Shown here one piece after another: positions 6,052-14,156 of a DNA stretch of 17,833 bases. Source of the DNA: Mariprofundaceae bacterium (lineage in GTDB: Bacteria > Pseudomonadota > Zetaproteobacteria > Mariprofundales > Mariprofundaceae); the NCBI GenBank assembly GCA_027018975.1, contig JALUXN010000078.1, positions 1 through 17,833 of the forward strand, written 5' to 3'. How positions within the stretch are numbered: the first letter of the stretch is position 1; each line of letters opens with the position of its first letter. The notes beneath the pieces are model-generated. The model had not been told where the DNA came from. It ran no database searches and was given only the letters and a program-made list of their open reading frames with translations. Position numbers and translations under genes: made by a program.

Positions 6052-8178
6052 ATGCAACTGTTGATGCGATGCTATCTACTCCGAATGATCCGTTACACCG
6101 CTATATTGTCGCTGCTGCTGGTCGTGGTGCCGTTGCAGTCGTGGGGCAGCGCCGAGCAGGCGATTCAGGCTGCGCGCAGCTATCTGCATAACGGGAATCC
6201 GGAACAGGCGGTGAAAACCGCCCGATTGACGTTGCGGCGTGGCCATCTGTTTATTGACGATCGCTACACGCTGCTGGCGATTGTCGCCAAGGCTGAGATT
6301 CTGCGCGCCACCACGCAGCATTTTGAACGGGTGGATGACGCGATTCAGGCGATCGATGCGCTGCTCAAGGAGTTTCCTGATCGTCAAGAGGCGGCGGAAT
6401 TCCGTTGGCAGCGGGCATGGTTGTGGTGGAAGAGTGGAAAGCGCAAACAGGCGATCACGGCGGCACGTGATATCATCGCTCAGGATCAGCAGCCGGAAAA
6501 CCTGCGCCGTGCTTGGCTGCTGCTGGCTAAGATTCATATCAGTATGAATAAATTTTCCTATGCGCGGAGTGATCTGCTGCAGTACGGTCTGCAAGTGCGC
6601 TCGAGGAGCCATGCACAGGCTGTGGGGATGGCGTGGATGGCGCTGGTGGATCGTGGTGAGCATCGTGACAAGGTGGCATTGAAGAGTTTGCGCGCTGTGG
6701 ATCGGGTTTGGCCGGATGTGGTGCGTCTTGAGCCGCAGATTTTTGCTGCTTATATCGAGTTGCTTGATCGCAGTGGCGATCAGGCGGCGACGCTGAAACT
6801 GGCCGATGAGTTTATGCAGCACTATATCGACACCCCCTATACGGCTCGTATCCGTTTGATGCGTGCGGATATTCATGCTATGGATGAGGCTACAGCCGAC
6901 GCGGCGATCGAGGAGTATGGTATCTTGGCCGAGAAGGAAGCGGAGACGGTAATCGGCCGCAAAGCCTTTATGCGCAAGTTGATGTTGCAGTTTCGCCATG
7001 AGCAGGAGCGCAAGGTGCTGTTGCCGGCAATGGTGGCGTTGAAAAAGATCGCTGATGAAAATCAGTTGTCGTTGATCGAAGATGAAGCGATGCTCGATCT
7101 GGCGCGTCTCTGGGTGCGGGTGTTGAAGAGCAGTATGGCCAAGGCCGGGGCGAAGGCTGGAGGCAATAAGGTTGGGGTTCAGGGCGGCAGGCAGAGCGTC
7201 CAGACTAGGGGTCAACAGGGCGCTCAACAACGGGTCGTCAAAAAATCGACACTGTCGCAGCCGGTGCTGCAGTCGATGCATTATCCGGCGCTGCAAGCCT
7301 ATTCCCGCGCTGCTCTTTCTGTGGATGGCAAGATTGCGACGGCAGCCAAGCAGGAGGGCACGGCGTGGATGAAAGCGCGCCTGCTGCAGTTGCTGGATGC
7401 ACAGCAGTGGCTGGGTGTGGTGAGCATCTGGCGGCAATATCCGCAGCTGCATCCATCGGGTCTGCAGTCTGAAGAGTTGCAGATGGGAGTGGCGCATGCC
7501 ATGCGGATGCTGATGCTATTTGATGGTGCGGAAGCGTTGCTGAAGCCGTTGTATGCGCGCAATCGGCATAGTGTGCGCGGCGAGCGGGTGATGTTGGAAC
7601 TGGCGCATCTGTGGCTTGATCGTCATGATTCTGACGGTGTGAAAAAGGTGACGCGCTGGCTGAATCGGCATGAGTTCAGTATCTACCGGCCGGAGCTGCT
7701 GCTGGTGGTGGCGCGCATGCATAGTGTGCAGCAGCAGCCGGAGTTGGCGCGCCGGGCATTGAAGGCGGTACAACCTGCTGATTTAACAGATGCTTCTAAA
7801 CTGCATTATTGGCAGACGCGCGCTGAGGTGTTTGAGTCGCTCTCCGCATGGTATCAGGCAGCGCGCAGCTGGGGGCAGTATCGCAAACTGCCGGCCGCAG
7901 ATGAGGTGATGGGGTTGGCGCGTCAGGCCGATGATCTGTTTGCTGCGCAGGAGTATGCAGCGGCTTTGAAACTCTACCGGCAATTTTCTGACGATAAGCG
8001 CGATGCCGGATGGCGTTACCACACGGCGATTTGTCAGCTGCATACCGGTGCGGTGAAGCAGGCGCAGGCGGCCTTGCAGCAGCTGGCGGCGGATGCGCAG
8101 GCGGGGCGCTTTGCGACATTGGCCAAGTTGGCGCTGGCAGACCAGCAGGCAGAATCACTATTGGGGGCACAACCATGA
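6052..8178 (+). CDS. exported helical-repeat (TPR-like) protein of unknown function
   Basis: This protein of about 708 residues lies between two sigma-54 activators. Its N-terminus resembles a signal peptide: a basic stretch (MRCYLLRMIR), the hydrophobic core YTAILSLLLVVVPLQ, then SWGSAEQ as a likely cleavage region. The rest is alpha-helical with repeated Ala/Leu-rich helix pairs of the TPR type, for example AARSYLHNGNPEQAVKTARL near the N-terminus and LFAAQEYAAALKLYRQF near the C-terminus. A low-complexity Gly/Gln/Lys linker at about 362-403 splits it into two blocks. TPR-like exported proteins usually act as scaffolds, but the ligand is unknown. The ATG at 6052 is preferred for AGGG at 6041-6044. 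In-frame ATGs at 6007 and 6085 are possible; a strong AAAGGAG at 5981-5987 lies too far upstream to decide. The stop overlaps the next start (ATGA), so the two are co-translated. Confidence 0.75.
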   Translation: MQLLMRCYLLRMIRYTAILSLLLVVVPLQSWGSAEQAIQAARSYLHNGNPEQAVKTARLTLRRGHLFIDDRYTLLAIVAKAEILRATTQHFERVDDAIQAIDALLKEFPDRQEAAEFRWQRAWLWWKSGKRKQAITAARDIIAQDQQPENLRRAWLLLAKIHISMNKFSYARSDLLQYGLQVRSRSHAQAVGMAWMALVDRGEHRDKVALKSLRAVDRVWPDVVRLEPQIFAAYIELLDRSGDQAATLKLADEFMQHYIDTPYTARIRLMRADIHAMDEATADAAIEEYGILAEKEAETVIGRKAFMRKLMLQFRHEQERKVLLPAMVALKKIADENQLSLIEDEAMLDLARLWVRVLKSSMAKAGAKAGGNKVGVQGGRQSVQTRGQQGAQQRVVKKSTLSQPVLQSMHYPALQAYSRAALSVDGKIATAAKQEGTAWMKARLLQLLDAQQWLGVVSIWRQYPQLHPSGLQSEELQMGVAHAMRMLMLFDGAEALLKPLYARNRHSVRGERVMLELAHLWLDRHDSDGVKKVTRWLNRHEFSIYRPELLLVVARMHSVQQQPELARRALKAVQPADLTDASKLHYWQTRAEVFESLSAWYQAARSWGQYRKLPAADEVMGLARQADDLFAAQEYAAALKLYRQFSDDKRDAGWRYHTAICQLHTGAVKQAQAALQQLAADAQAGRFATLAKLALADQQAESLLGAQP

Positions 8179-9530
8179 GTTTGTCGAGGGTGCACTTGAT
8201 CGGTTTTCCGGATCGAGAGGAATCCAATATACGGGTACAGTTGGGCGGTGTGTTGCCAGAGACGGCGATTGAGTCGTTGCCCTTGGATTGTCACGACGTC
8301 GATGTTCGCAGTGATGAGCTGATTTTTATCTGGGATTCTGTGACCTCGCCATCGATTGTACGACGCCTGTTTGAGGCGGAGCCACAAGCCAATATTGTGA
8401 TTTTGACCGATCATGGGCAGGCGGATCGTGCCGAGGATTTGATGCATCTCGGGGTGATCGATTATCGTCTGTTGCCGCTGCCCGATGAGGTATTGGAGAT
8501 CTATGTTCGCAAGAGCGGCCACCAAATTGCACTGACGCAGCAGGCCAAGGCGCAGCAGCCGAAGGCGCAGGAGAATCAGTCGCTGTTTGTCACTGAAGAT
8601 GTGGAGACGCGGCGGTTGTTGGATCGGGTGGCGCTGGTGGCCCCGAGTCAGGCGTCGGTGCTGGTAGTTGGTGAGTCGGGCACGGGTAAGGAGCGGTTGT
8701 CCCGCTATGTGCATGCCTGTTCAAATCGCAGTGCGGAGAATTTTATCGCCATCAACTGTGCGGCGATTCCGGAGGGAGTGCTGGAGGCGGAACTGTTCGG
8801 GCATGAGAAGGGGGCGTTTACCGGCGCGACGTCGGCGCGACCGGGCAAGTTCGAGCTGGCGCACGGTGGAACGCTGCTGCTCGATGAGATTACAGAGATG
8901 CCGGTACACCTGCAGGCGAAGCTGCTGCGTGTGTTGCAGGAGGGCGAGGTGGATCGGTTGGGCGGGCGCAAGCCGGTCAAGATTGATGTGCGGGTCATTG
9001 CCACCAGTAACCGCGATATTGCGCAGGCCGTGCAGGAGGGGCAATTTCGTCAGGATCTCTACTATCGCCTGAATGTGGTGACGATTCAGCTGCCGCCGCT
9101 GCGCCAGCGCAAACGTGATATTGTGCCGTTGTCCCACCATTTTTTGCAGCGTTTCTCCGAGATGTATGCGCGACCGGCGCCGGAGATTACGGCCGATGCG
9201 ATTGCCCAGATGGAGCGTTATGCGTGGCCGGGCAATGCACGCGAGCTGGAGAACTGTATGCATCGCGCCTTTTTGATGGCGGTGGACGATGCGATTCGCC
9301 CGGAGCATCTGTGTCTGGATGCTGCAGCGCTGGCAGCACCTGCTGCCGATGCGGGGGTATCGGGTCTGGAGGCGGGGGTGTCGATCCGTGATATGGAGCG
9401 AACGTTGATTGAGAAGACACTGAAACATGTGCAGGGCAACCGCACTGAGGCGGCGCAGCTGCTCGGAATCAGTATCCGAACCCTGCGCAATAAGCTGCAC
9501 ACATATGAATCTGGCATGACAGTTGCTTAA
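8175..9530 (+). CDS. sigma-54-dependent flagellar regulator, FleQ/FlrA-like
   Basis: This 451-residue enhancer-binding protein probably acts as the master activator of the adjacent flagellar genes. Its N-terminal ~115 residues form a degenerate receiver: D54 (FIWDS) is at the phosphoacceptor position, but the conserved Lys-Pro is replaced (LLPLP). A Gln/Ala/Lys linker follows. The AAA+ core has Walker A GESGTGKE (166-173), GAFTGA (213-218), Walker B LLLDE and FRQDLYYRLNV. The C-terminal Fis-type helix-turn-helix contains GNRTEAAQLLGISIRTLRNK. Pseudomonas FleQ (about 490 aa) binds c-di-GMP through an LFRS motif; the aligned position here reads LFVT (137-140). The ATG at 8175 overlaps the previous stop by ATGA; an in-frame upstream extension overlapping the previous gene was rejected. 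Assignment to FleQ/FlrA rather than another activator rests on context. Confidence 0.88.
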   Translation: MSLSRVHLIGFPDREESNIRVQLGGVLPETAIESLPLDCHDVDVRSDELIFIWDSVTSPSIVRRLFEAEPQANIVILTDHGQADRAEDLMHLGVIDYRLLPLPDEVLEIYVRKSGHQIALTQQAKAQQPKAQENQSLFVTEDVETRRLLDRVALVAPSQASVLVVGESGTGKERLSRYVHACSNRSAENFIAINCAAIPEGVLEAELFGHEKGAFTGATSARPGKFELAHGGTLLLDEITEMPVHLQAKLLRVLQEGEVDRLGGRKPVKIDVRVIATSNRDIAQAVQEGQFRQDLYYRLNVVTIQLPPLRQRKRDIVPLSHHFLQRFSEMYARPAPEITADAIAQMERYAWPGNARELENCMHRAFLMAVDDAIRPEHLCLDAAALAAPAADAGVSGLEAGVSIRDMERTLIEKTLKHVQGNRTEAAQLLGISIRTLRNKLHTYESGMTVA

Positions 9531-9541
9531 GAACGTGTAAG

Positions 9542-9556
9542 GGCTGTTTCCCGGCT
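9542..9556 (+). promoter_or_regulatory. weak candidate sigma-54 promoter upstream of flgB
   Basis: GG at 9542-9543 and GC at 9554-9555 are separated by exactly ten bases, the invariant spacing of -24/-12 promoters. The site lies 65 bases before flgB and just after two sigma-54 activator genes. The flanking bases match the consensus poorly (GGCTG for GGCAC, CGGC for TTGC), so this is a suggestion only. A CTGGTT/AACCAG hairpin (9555-9560 with 9569-9574) without a T tract adjoins it. Confidence 0.2.
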
Positions 9557-9619
9557 GGTTGAAGCTGAAACCAGTGAACGATTTAGCCCGATCATTCACC
9601 ATGGTTGAGGAGGTGTGGG

Positions 9620-10024
9620 ATGATTGACATGTTCAATGCTGGTTTTCATCGACTCGCGTCGGCACTGGTTGCCCGAGAGAAGATGCAGCATGTGATCACC
9701 AGCAACATTGCCAACGCCGATACGCCGAATTATCAGGCGGATCAGCGCACATTTGAAAGTTTTCTTCAGGCGCATAGCGATGGTATTCAGGCGCACGCCG
9801 CAGTGACCAATTCCAAACATTTTTCCGATTTCAGCAGCGAAGGCTCCGTGAGCCGGAGCGATATTTTCCACCATCATCAGGCGCGCCGGATGGATGGCAA
9901 TAATGTCGATCTGCAGCAGGAGATGGCGCGCTTGAGTGAGAATCAGTTGATGCACGAACTCTCCATGCAGCTGTTGAAGACCCGAATGAATGGATTAAAG
10001 AGCGCAATCAGGGAAGGTAAATAA
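9620..10024 (+). CDS. flgB: flagellar basal-body proximal rod protein FlgB
   Basis: FlgB is the proximal rod subunit connecting the MS ring/FliE to the rest of the rod; it is exported by the flagellar type III apparatus without a cleaved signal. The 134-residue length is typical. The N-terminal rod signature is clear: REKMQHVITSNIANADTPNY (24-43), with the SNIANADTPNY core shared by rod and hook proteins, followed by FESFLQAH. The C-terminus ends in the expected helix (ENQLMHELSMQLLKTRMNGL). The ATG at 9620 has GAGGAGGTG at 9607-9615 just upstream; the in-frame TTG at 9605 overlaps that site and was rejected. It is the first gene of the flagellar operon, two bases before flgC. Confidence 0.96.
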   Translation: MIDMFNAGFHRLASALVAREKMQHVITSNIANADTPNYQADQRTFESFLQAHSDGIQAHAAVTNSKHFSDFSSEGSVSRSDIFHHHQARRMDGNNVDLQQEMARLSENQLMHELSMQLLKTRMNGLKSAIREGK

Positions 10025-10026
10025 TC

Positions 10027-10473
10027 ATGGCCAATGATCTGTTAACGTCGATGCATATCAGCGCTGCCGGCATGACAGCGCAACGTACCCGAATGGATGT
10101 GGTGGCAGAAAATATTGCCAATGCGGAATCCACCCATACCGCTGAAGGCGGCCCGTACCGCAGGCGCCAAGTGGTGTTTCAGACGGTCAACCAACGCCAG
10201 AAGTTCTCCAATATTTTTCAGAGCAGCTTTCAAAATGGTCGCCACGATTCAGTGCGCGCAGCCTTTATCGCCGAGGATAAGCGCCCATTCCGTGAGGTGT
10301 ATGATCCTGCGCATCCCGATGCTGATGCGCGCGGCATTGTGAAAATGCCGAATGTCAATCCGGTGGAGGAGATGGTCGATATGAATGCCGCTGCGCGGAG
10401 TTTTGAGGCCAATGTAACCACCATGCAGGCATCCAAACGGATGTTTTTGAAATCACTCGAACTGTTACGATAG
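10027..10473 (+). CDS. flgC: flagellar basal-body rod protein FlgC
   Basis: FlgC is a rod subunit that stacks with FlgB and FlgF in the periplasmic drive shaft. The protein is 148 residues, in the usual range (about 135-150). The N-terminal signature is AAGMTAQRTRMDVVAENIAN (14-33), the classic rod/hook motif, with AESTHTAEGGPYRRRQVVF after it. The C-terminus has MPNVNPVEEMVDMNAAARSF and then NVTTMQASKRMFLKSLELLR, typical of FlgC. AGGGAAGG precedes the ATG, and the gene begins two bases after flgB. It is most likely translationally coupled. Confidence 0.97.
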   Translation: MANDLLTSMHISAAGMTAQRTRMDVVAENIANAESTHTAEGGPYRRRQVVFQTVNQRQKFSNIFQSSFQNGRHDSVRAAFIAEDKRPFREVYDPAHPDADARGIVKMPNVNPVEEMVDMNAAARSFEANVTTMQASKRMFLKSLELLR

Positions 10474-10483
10474 GAGACAAACG

Positions 10484-10792
10484 ATGAATATTCAGGGATA
10501 CGGGCCATCCATTTCCGGCATTAAAACAGCACAGCCGATGCAGTCGGAACAGAGCGCATCGGCACAGGGTGGCAACTTCGCGTCACTACTCAAAGCCTAC
10601 ACAGAACAGGTGAATCACGATGTGAAGACAGCGGCCAAGTCGGCCGAAGATCTCGCAGTCGGCAAATCATCCAAAAGTACCGCGGAGACGCTGCTCGCAG
10701 TTCAGCAGGCATCACTCTCATTTCAGCTGATGCTCGGCGTGCGTAATAAGCTGGTGGATGCTTATCATCAGATCAGCAGGATGCAGGCGTAG
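10484..10792 (+). CDS. fliE: flagellar hook-basal body complex protein FliE
   Basis: FliE links the MS ring to the rod and is among the first substrates of the flagellar export gate. The 102-residue length is standard. The conserved C-terminal half is recognisable, with ETLLAVQQASLSFQLMLGVR and NKLVDAYHQISRMQ, preceded by a less conserved Gln/Ser/Ala-rich N-terminus containing FASLLKAYTEQVNHDV. AGGAG at 10472-10476 overlaps the end of flgC and lies seven bases upstream of the ATG. fliF follows after 54 bases, the longest spacer within the operon. Confidence 0.96.
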   Translation: MNIQGYGPSISGIKTAQPMQSEQSASAQGGNFASLLKAYTEQVNHDVKTAAKSAEDLAVGKSSKSTAETLLAVQQASLSFQLMLGVRNKLVDAYHQISRMQA

Positions 10793-10846
10793 TCACGCTT
10801 TCACTAGATTGATTTCGAAACCGATACAACACCGAGGTAACCGACT

Positions 10847-12493
10847 ATGGCCGATGCATTGACCCCCCACCAGCCAGCCAATATGAATCCCGCCACCATC
10901 GAAGCGACGGCACAGCCGGGCGGTACGCCGAATGCGCCTGCCGGCGCCACCATTCAGGTGCCGCAGATGTTGATGAAATATCGGCGGGTGATGCTCTTTG
11001 CAGCCGCCAGTTTGATGTTTGCCGGCTTTATCGGACTGGTGTTGTGGTCTTCGGAAAAGCCTTATCAGGCGGTCTATGCCGGTATGGCGGAGAAGGATGC
11101 CGCTGCGGTGGTCGATCTGTTGCAGAAAGAGCATATCCCGTATCGACTGGCCGGCTCCGGTACCGTGATGGTGCCACAGGATCAGGTCTATAAGGTGCGC
11201 TTGAAGCTGGCGGGTCAGGGCGTGGCGCCGACCGGGAGTACGGGTTTTGAGATTTTTGATAAGAGCAATGAGTTTGGTCTGAGTGATTTTACCCGTAAGG
11301 TGAATCTGCAGCGCGCCATGCAGGGTGAGCTGGCGCGCACCATCGAGGTGATGCCGCAGGTGGCGGCGGCGCGGGTGCATTTGGTGATGGCCAAGGAGTC
11401 CGCCTTTGCCGAGCGCGACCGTAAGGCGACGGCATCGGTGATGCTGCAGTTGACCGGCGGGCAGAAGTTGCCGAAAAAATCGGTGTTGGCGATTCAGAAT
11501 CTGGTTGCTGCGAGCGTGCCGGAGTTGGATGCCAATGATGTGACGGTGGTGGACTCTGCCGGCACACTGCTCTCCAGCAATGAGAAAGAGGCGCCGATGT
11601 CGGAAGGGCAGACAATGCAGGAGTATCAGGCACGTTTGGAGCAGCGTCTGGAGCAGCGTTTGACTGGCATGTTGGAGCAGGTGGTCGGCGTGGGGCAGGC
11701 TGTGGTGCGGGTGAGTGCCGATATCGATCGCCAGTTTATCGAGCAGGATAATACCCGCTACAATCCGGATGAGCAGGTGTTGCGCAGTCGTAAAACACTG
11801 CTTGAGGAGCATAATTCCAAGGGCGCGGCAGCGGTCGGGGTGCCGGGGCTGGCCTCCAATGCGCCGGGCGCGAACGGTATCGCGGCGGATGGTTCACGGG
11901 TCACGCCGACGCAGCCGGAGGATCGTGCTAAACGGCAAGAGGATTTGAATAACTACGAGATCAGCAATACCCATGAACATCGGGTGGTGCCGTTTGGCGG
12001 CATCAAGAAACTCTCCGTGGCGGCGATTGTCGGCGGTCACTACAAGAAGGATAAAGATGGTAATCAGCAGTTCGAGCCGTTGAGTAAAAAGGAGCTGGCC
12101 AATATCCAGCAGCTGTTGCAGGGGGCGATGGGTTACAACGAGGACCGTGGCGATAGCTTGAGTGTGAAGAGTATGCCGCTGGTGGATATCTCCAGCACTG
12201 CCGACCGCGATGCGTTGAGTGCGGCGGAGAACCGGATCTTCTATATGGAGATTGCCCGTTACAGTCTGGCCGCATTGGCGCTCTTCCTGCTGGCATGGTT
12301 CGTGTTGCGGCCGCTGGCGGGGCGTATCAAGGCTTCAGCCGAGCAGGAGGCGGCCAATCAGTCCGGCGTGGCGGGCGCGTTGACGGATGAGGCGATCAAT
12401 CGTCTGGAGCATCTCGAACAGGTGAAATATAACATTCAAAACGAGCCGGATCGCGCCAGCAAAGTATTGCGTGAGTGGATGGATCCGGTATGA
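10847..12493 (+). CDS. fliF: flagellar MS-ring protein FliF
   Basis: FliF oligomerises in the inner membrane to form the MS ring, the base for rod, switch and export gate. The protein has 548 residues, with a cytoplasmic Pro/Ala-rich N-terminus, a first membrane helix (about 48-67), then a periplasmic YscJ-like ring-building domain. Landmarks are LLQKEHIPYRL, STGFEIFDKSNEFGLSDF, LQRAMQGELARTIEVMPQV and ARVHLVM. A Pro/Gly/Ala-rich insert with NYEISNTHEH follows, then the second membrane helix (about 472-491). The cytoplasmic tail with YNIQNEPDRASKVLREWM is the FliG-binding segment. Its stop overlaps the fliG start as ATGA. Length and motif order are normal. Confidence 0.98.
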   Translation: MADALTPHQPANMNPATIEATAQPGGTPNAPAGATIQVPQMLMKYRRVMLFAAASLMFAGFIGLVLWSSEKPYQAVYAGMAEKDAAAVVDLLQKEHIPYRLAGSGTVMVPQDQVYKVRLKLAGQGVAPTGSTGFEIFDKSNEFGLSDFTRKVNLQRAMQGELARTIEVMPQVAAARVHLVMAKESAFAERDRKATASVMLQLTGGQKLPKKSVLAIQNLVAASVPELDANDVTVVDSAGTLLSSNEKEAPMSEGQTMQEYQARLEQRLEQRLTGMLEQVVGVGQAVVRVSADIDRQFIEQDNTRYNPDEQVLRSRKTLLEEHNSKGAAAVGVPGLASNAPGANGIAADGSRVTPTQPEDRAKRQEDLNNYEISNTHEHRVVPFGGIKKLSVAAIVGGHYKKDKDGNQQFEPLSKKELANIQQLLQGAMGYNEDRGDSLSVKSMPLVDISSTADRDALSAAENRIFYMEIARYSLAALALFLLAWFVLRPLAGRIKASAEQEAANQSGVAGALTDEAINRLEHLEQVKYNIQNEPDRASKVLREWMDPV

Positions 12494-13491
12494 AGTCCAA
12501 ACGACAACTGACAGGTGAGGATAAGGCGGCCATTCTGCTCTTCGCCCTCGGGCCGGAGGCATCTGCTCCGTTGGTGCGAGATCTCGATGATCAGACATTG
12601 ACCCGGCTCGGCCGGCGCATGGCCGAGCTGGGTAAGGTGAGTACCGATCTGCTCAATTCGGTGGTGGATGAGTATCTTGAGCTGCATCGCTCGGAGGATC
12701 CCCTGCTGCGTTCAACGAAAAAGGATGTGGTGTCGCTGTTCAGATATGCGGTTGAGCAGGATCGTGCGGAGCGCCTGCTGGATGCACTGGATGCGCCGAA
12801 GACACTGAGTATCTGGGAGAAATTATCTCGCCTGAAACCGGAGATGATCGCCAATTCCATCCAATCGGAGCATCCGCAGACGGTGGCGCTGATTCTCGGC
12901 AATATCGATAGTGGCGTGGCCAGCCGCGTCATTGCCTTGCTGCCGGAGGATATGCAGCTGTCGGTGGTGATGCGGATGTCCAAGATCGAGTCGGTGCCGC
13001 GCGAGCTGGTGCAGGATATTGAAGAGACGTTGGAAAAAGAGCTGGCCGGCATGCAGGGTGAATCGGGTATCAGTTTTGACGGTATGGTCAGCGTGGTCGA
13101 TATTCTCAAGGGGCTGGAGAAAGAGGTGGCGCGACCGATTCTCGATCAGCTGCGCGATAAAGATGAGGAGCTGTTCACGCAGGTAGATCGGTTGCTGCTG
13201 GTCTTTGAAGATCTCAAGGAGCTCTCCGATCGCGATATTCAGACGATTCTCAAACATATCTCCTCCGATGATCTGGTGAAATCCTTGAAGGGTGCCTCCG
13301 ATGTGGTTGCGGAGCGCTTCTTCAGCAATATGTCGCAGCGGGCGGCGGAGATTATGCGCGAAGATATGGAAGTGATGGGGCCGATGAAGCTGGCGGATGT
13401 GGAAGAGGCGCAGCAGACGGTGTTGAAGACGATCCGTAAATTGGATGACGATGGTGCCATTACATTGAGTAGTTCCGATGATATGGTCTGA
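12490..13491 (+). CDS. fliG: flagellar motor switch protein FliG
   Basis: FliG forms the upper rim of the C ring and receives torque from the stators. The 333-residue protein begins MKSKRQLTGEDKAAILLFAL, typical of the family. The middle domain carries EHPQTVALILGNI, the EHPQ motif that contacts FliM, and the C-terminal domain carries the torque helix. In that helix the charged residues of DRDIQTILKHISSDDLVKSL and RFFSNMSQRAAEIMREDM align with the functional Arg/Asp set of E. coli FliG. The ATG at 12490 overlaps the fliF stop by four bases; an in-frame GTG 15 bases upstream was rejected because the ATG fits the homology. fliH begins two bases after the stop. Confidence 0.97.
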   Translation: MKSKRQLTGEDKAAILLFALGPEASAPLVRDLDDQTLTRLGRRMAELGKVSTDLLNSVVDEYLELHRSEDPLLRSTKKDVVSLFRYAVEQDRAERLLDALDAPKTLSIWEKLSRLKPEMIANSIQSEHPQTVALILGNIDSGVASRVIALLPEDMQLSVVMRMSKIESVPRELVQDIEETLEKELAGMQGESGISFDGMVSVVDILKGLEKEVARPILDQLRDKDEELFTQVDRLLLVFEDLKELSDRDIQTILKHISSDDLVKSLKGASDVVAERFFSNMSQRAAEIMREDMEVMGPMKLADVEEAQQTVLKTIRKLDDDGAITLSSSDDMV

Positions 13492-13493
13492 TC

Positions 13494-14156
13494 GTGAGTA
13501 GTCTGAAGCCGCTTTCATTTCCGCAGGATGCTTCGCTGGAGCCGCAGACGGCGGGCGCTTTTCCTTATGCCGATCAGGCGCCGCAACCGACGCAGCCTGA
13601 CCGCATGGCGCAGTTGGAGGCGATGCTCAAAGAGGTGCAGGGTCGGGCGGAGATTGTCGAAAAAGAGGCCTATGACAAGGCCTATCTGGCCGGTGAGAAG
13701 GCGGGCATGGCGCTGGGTAAAAAGCGCGGTGATCAGATTCTCGACGATCTGGAGCATGCCTTGCAGGGGACGACCCGGATGCTCGCGGCGATCAAGCAGG
13801 CATTTTCGGACGCTGCCCTGGATGTGGGGCAATATATTGCCGAACAGATCATCGCCGAACAGTTGCGGGCGGATCGTGGCACGCTGTTGAAAATCGCCGA
13901 GCAGGCGGGGGCGCAGTTGCCGGAACTGGCTGATTTGCGTGTTGCTGTATCACCGGAAGAGTTCAAGGAGTTTAAACAGATGCTGGATGAGGAGCGTTCA
14001 TCGCTGTTGTTGGTGTGTGATGCGAGCGTGGCCGAAGGCAGTTGTCGGGTGATCTCATCCCAGCAGGATATTCTCATCGATCCGGTGGCAGCTGTGCAGC
14101 GTGCGGTCGATCAACTGCGCAGCACACTGCAGCAATCTGCGCCGCATGATGAGTGA
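13494..14156 (+). CDS. fliH: flagellar export apparatus stator protein FliH
   Basis: FliH dimerises, binds one FliI subunit and holds the ATPase at the export gate and C ring. The 220-residue protein has a variable Pro/Gln-rich N-terminus, then a charged helical region (AQLEAMLKEVQGRAEIVEKE) and the small-residue helix AYDKAYLAGEKAGMALGKK, similar to the glycine-repeat helix of FliH. The C-terminal domain has the vacuolar-ATPase subunit E-like fold signature, with VAVSPEEFKEFKQML and CRVISSQQDILIDPV. The start is GTG two bases after fliG and has no good ribosome-binding site, so coupling to fliG is likely. Its end overlaps fliI. FliH is poorly conserved generally; position between fliG and fliI makes the call firm. 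Confidence 0.9.
   Translation: MSSLKPLSFPQDASLEPQTAGAFPYADQAPQPTQPDRMAQLEAMLKEVQGRAEIVEKEAYDKAYLAGEKAGMALGKKRGDQILDDLEHALQGTTRMLAAIKQAFSDAALDVGQYIAEQIIAEQLRADRGTLLKIAEQAGAQLPELADLRVAVSPEEFKEFKQMLDEERSSLLLVCDASVAEGSCRVISSQQDILIDPVAAVQRAVDQLRSTLQQSAPHDE

Noticed and set aside
6076..7497. 473-codon open frame on the minus strand opposite the helical-repeat gene
   Set aside because: Its translation is rich in His, Gln, Arg and Leu with no recognisable domain, typical of antisense shadows in GC-rich genes; the + strand frame has a signal peptide and helical repeats.
8010..8174. N-terminal extension of the FleQ-like protein upstream of 8175
   Set aside because: It would overlap the helical-repeat gene by 169 bases in another frame; the homology begins after the ATG at 8175, which forms an ATGA junction.
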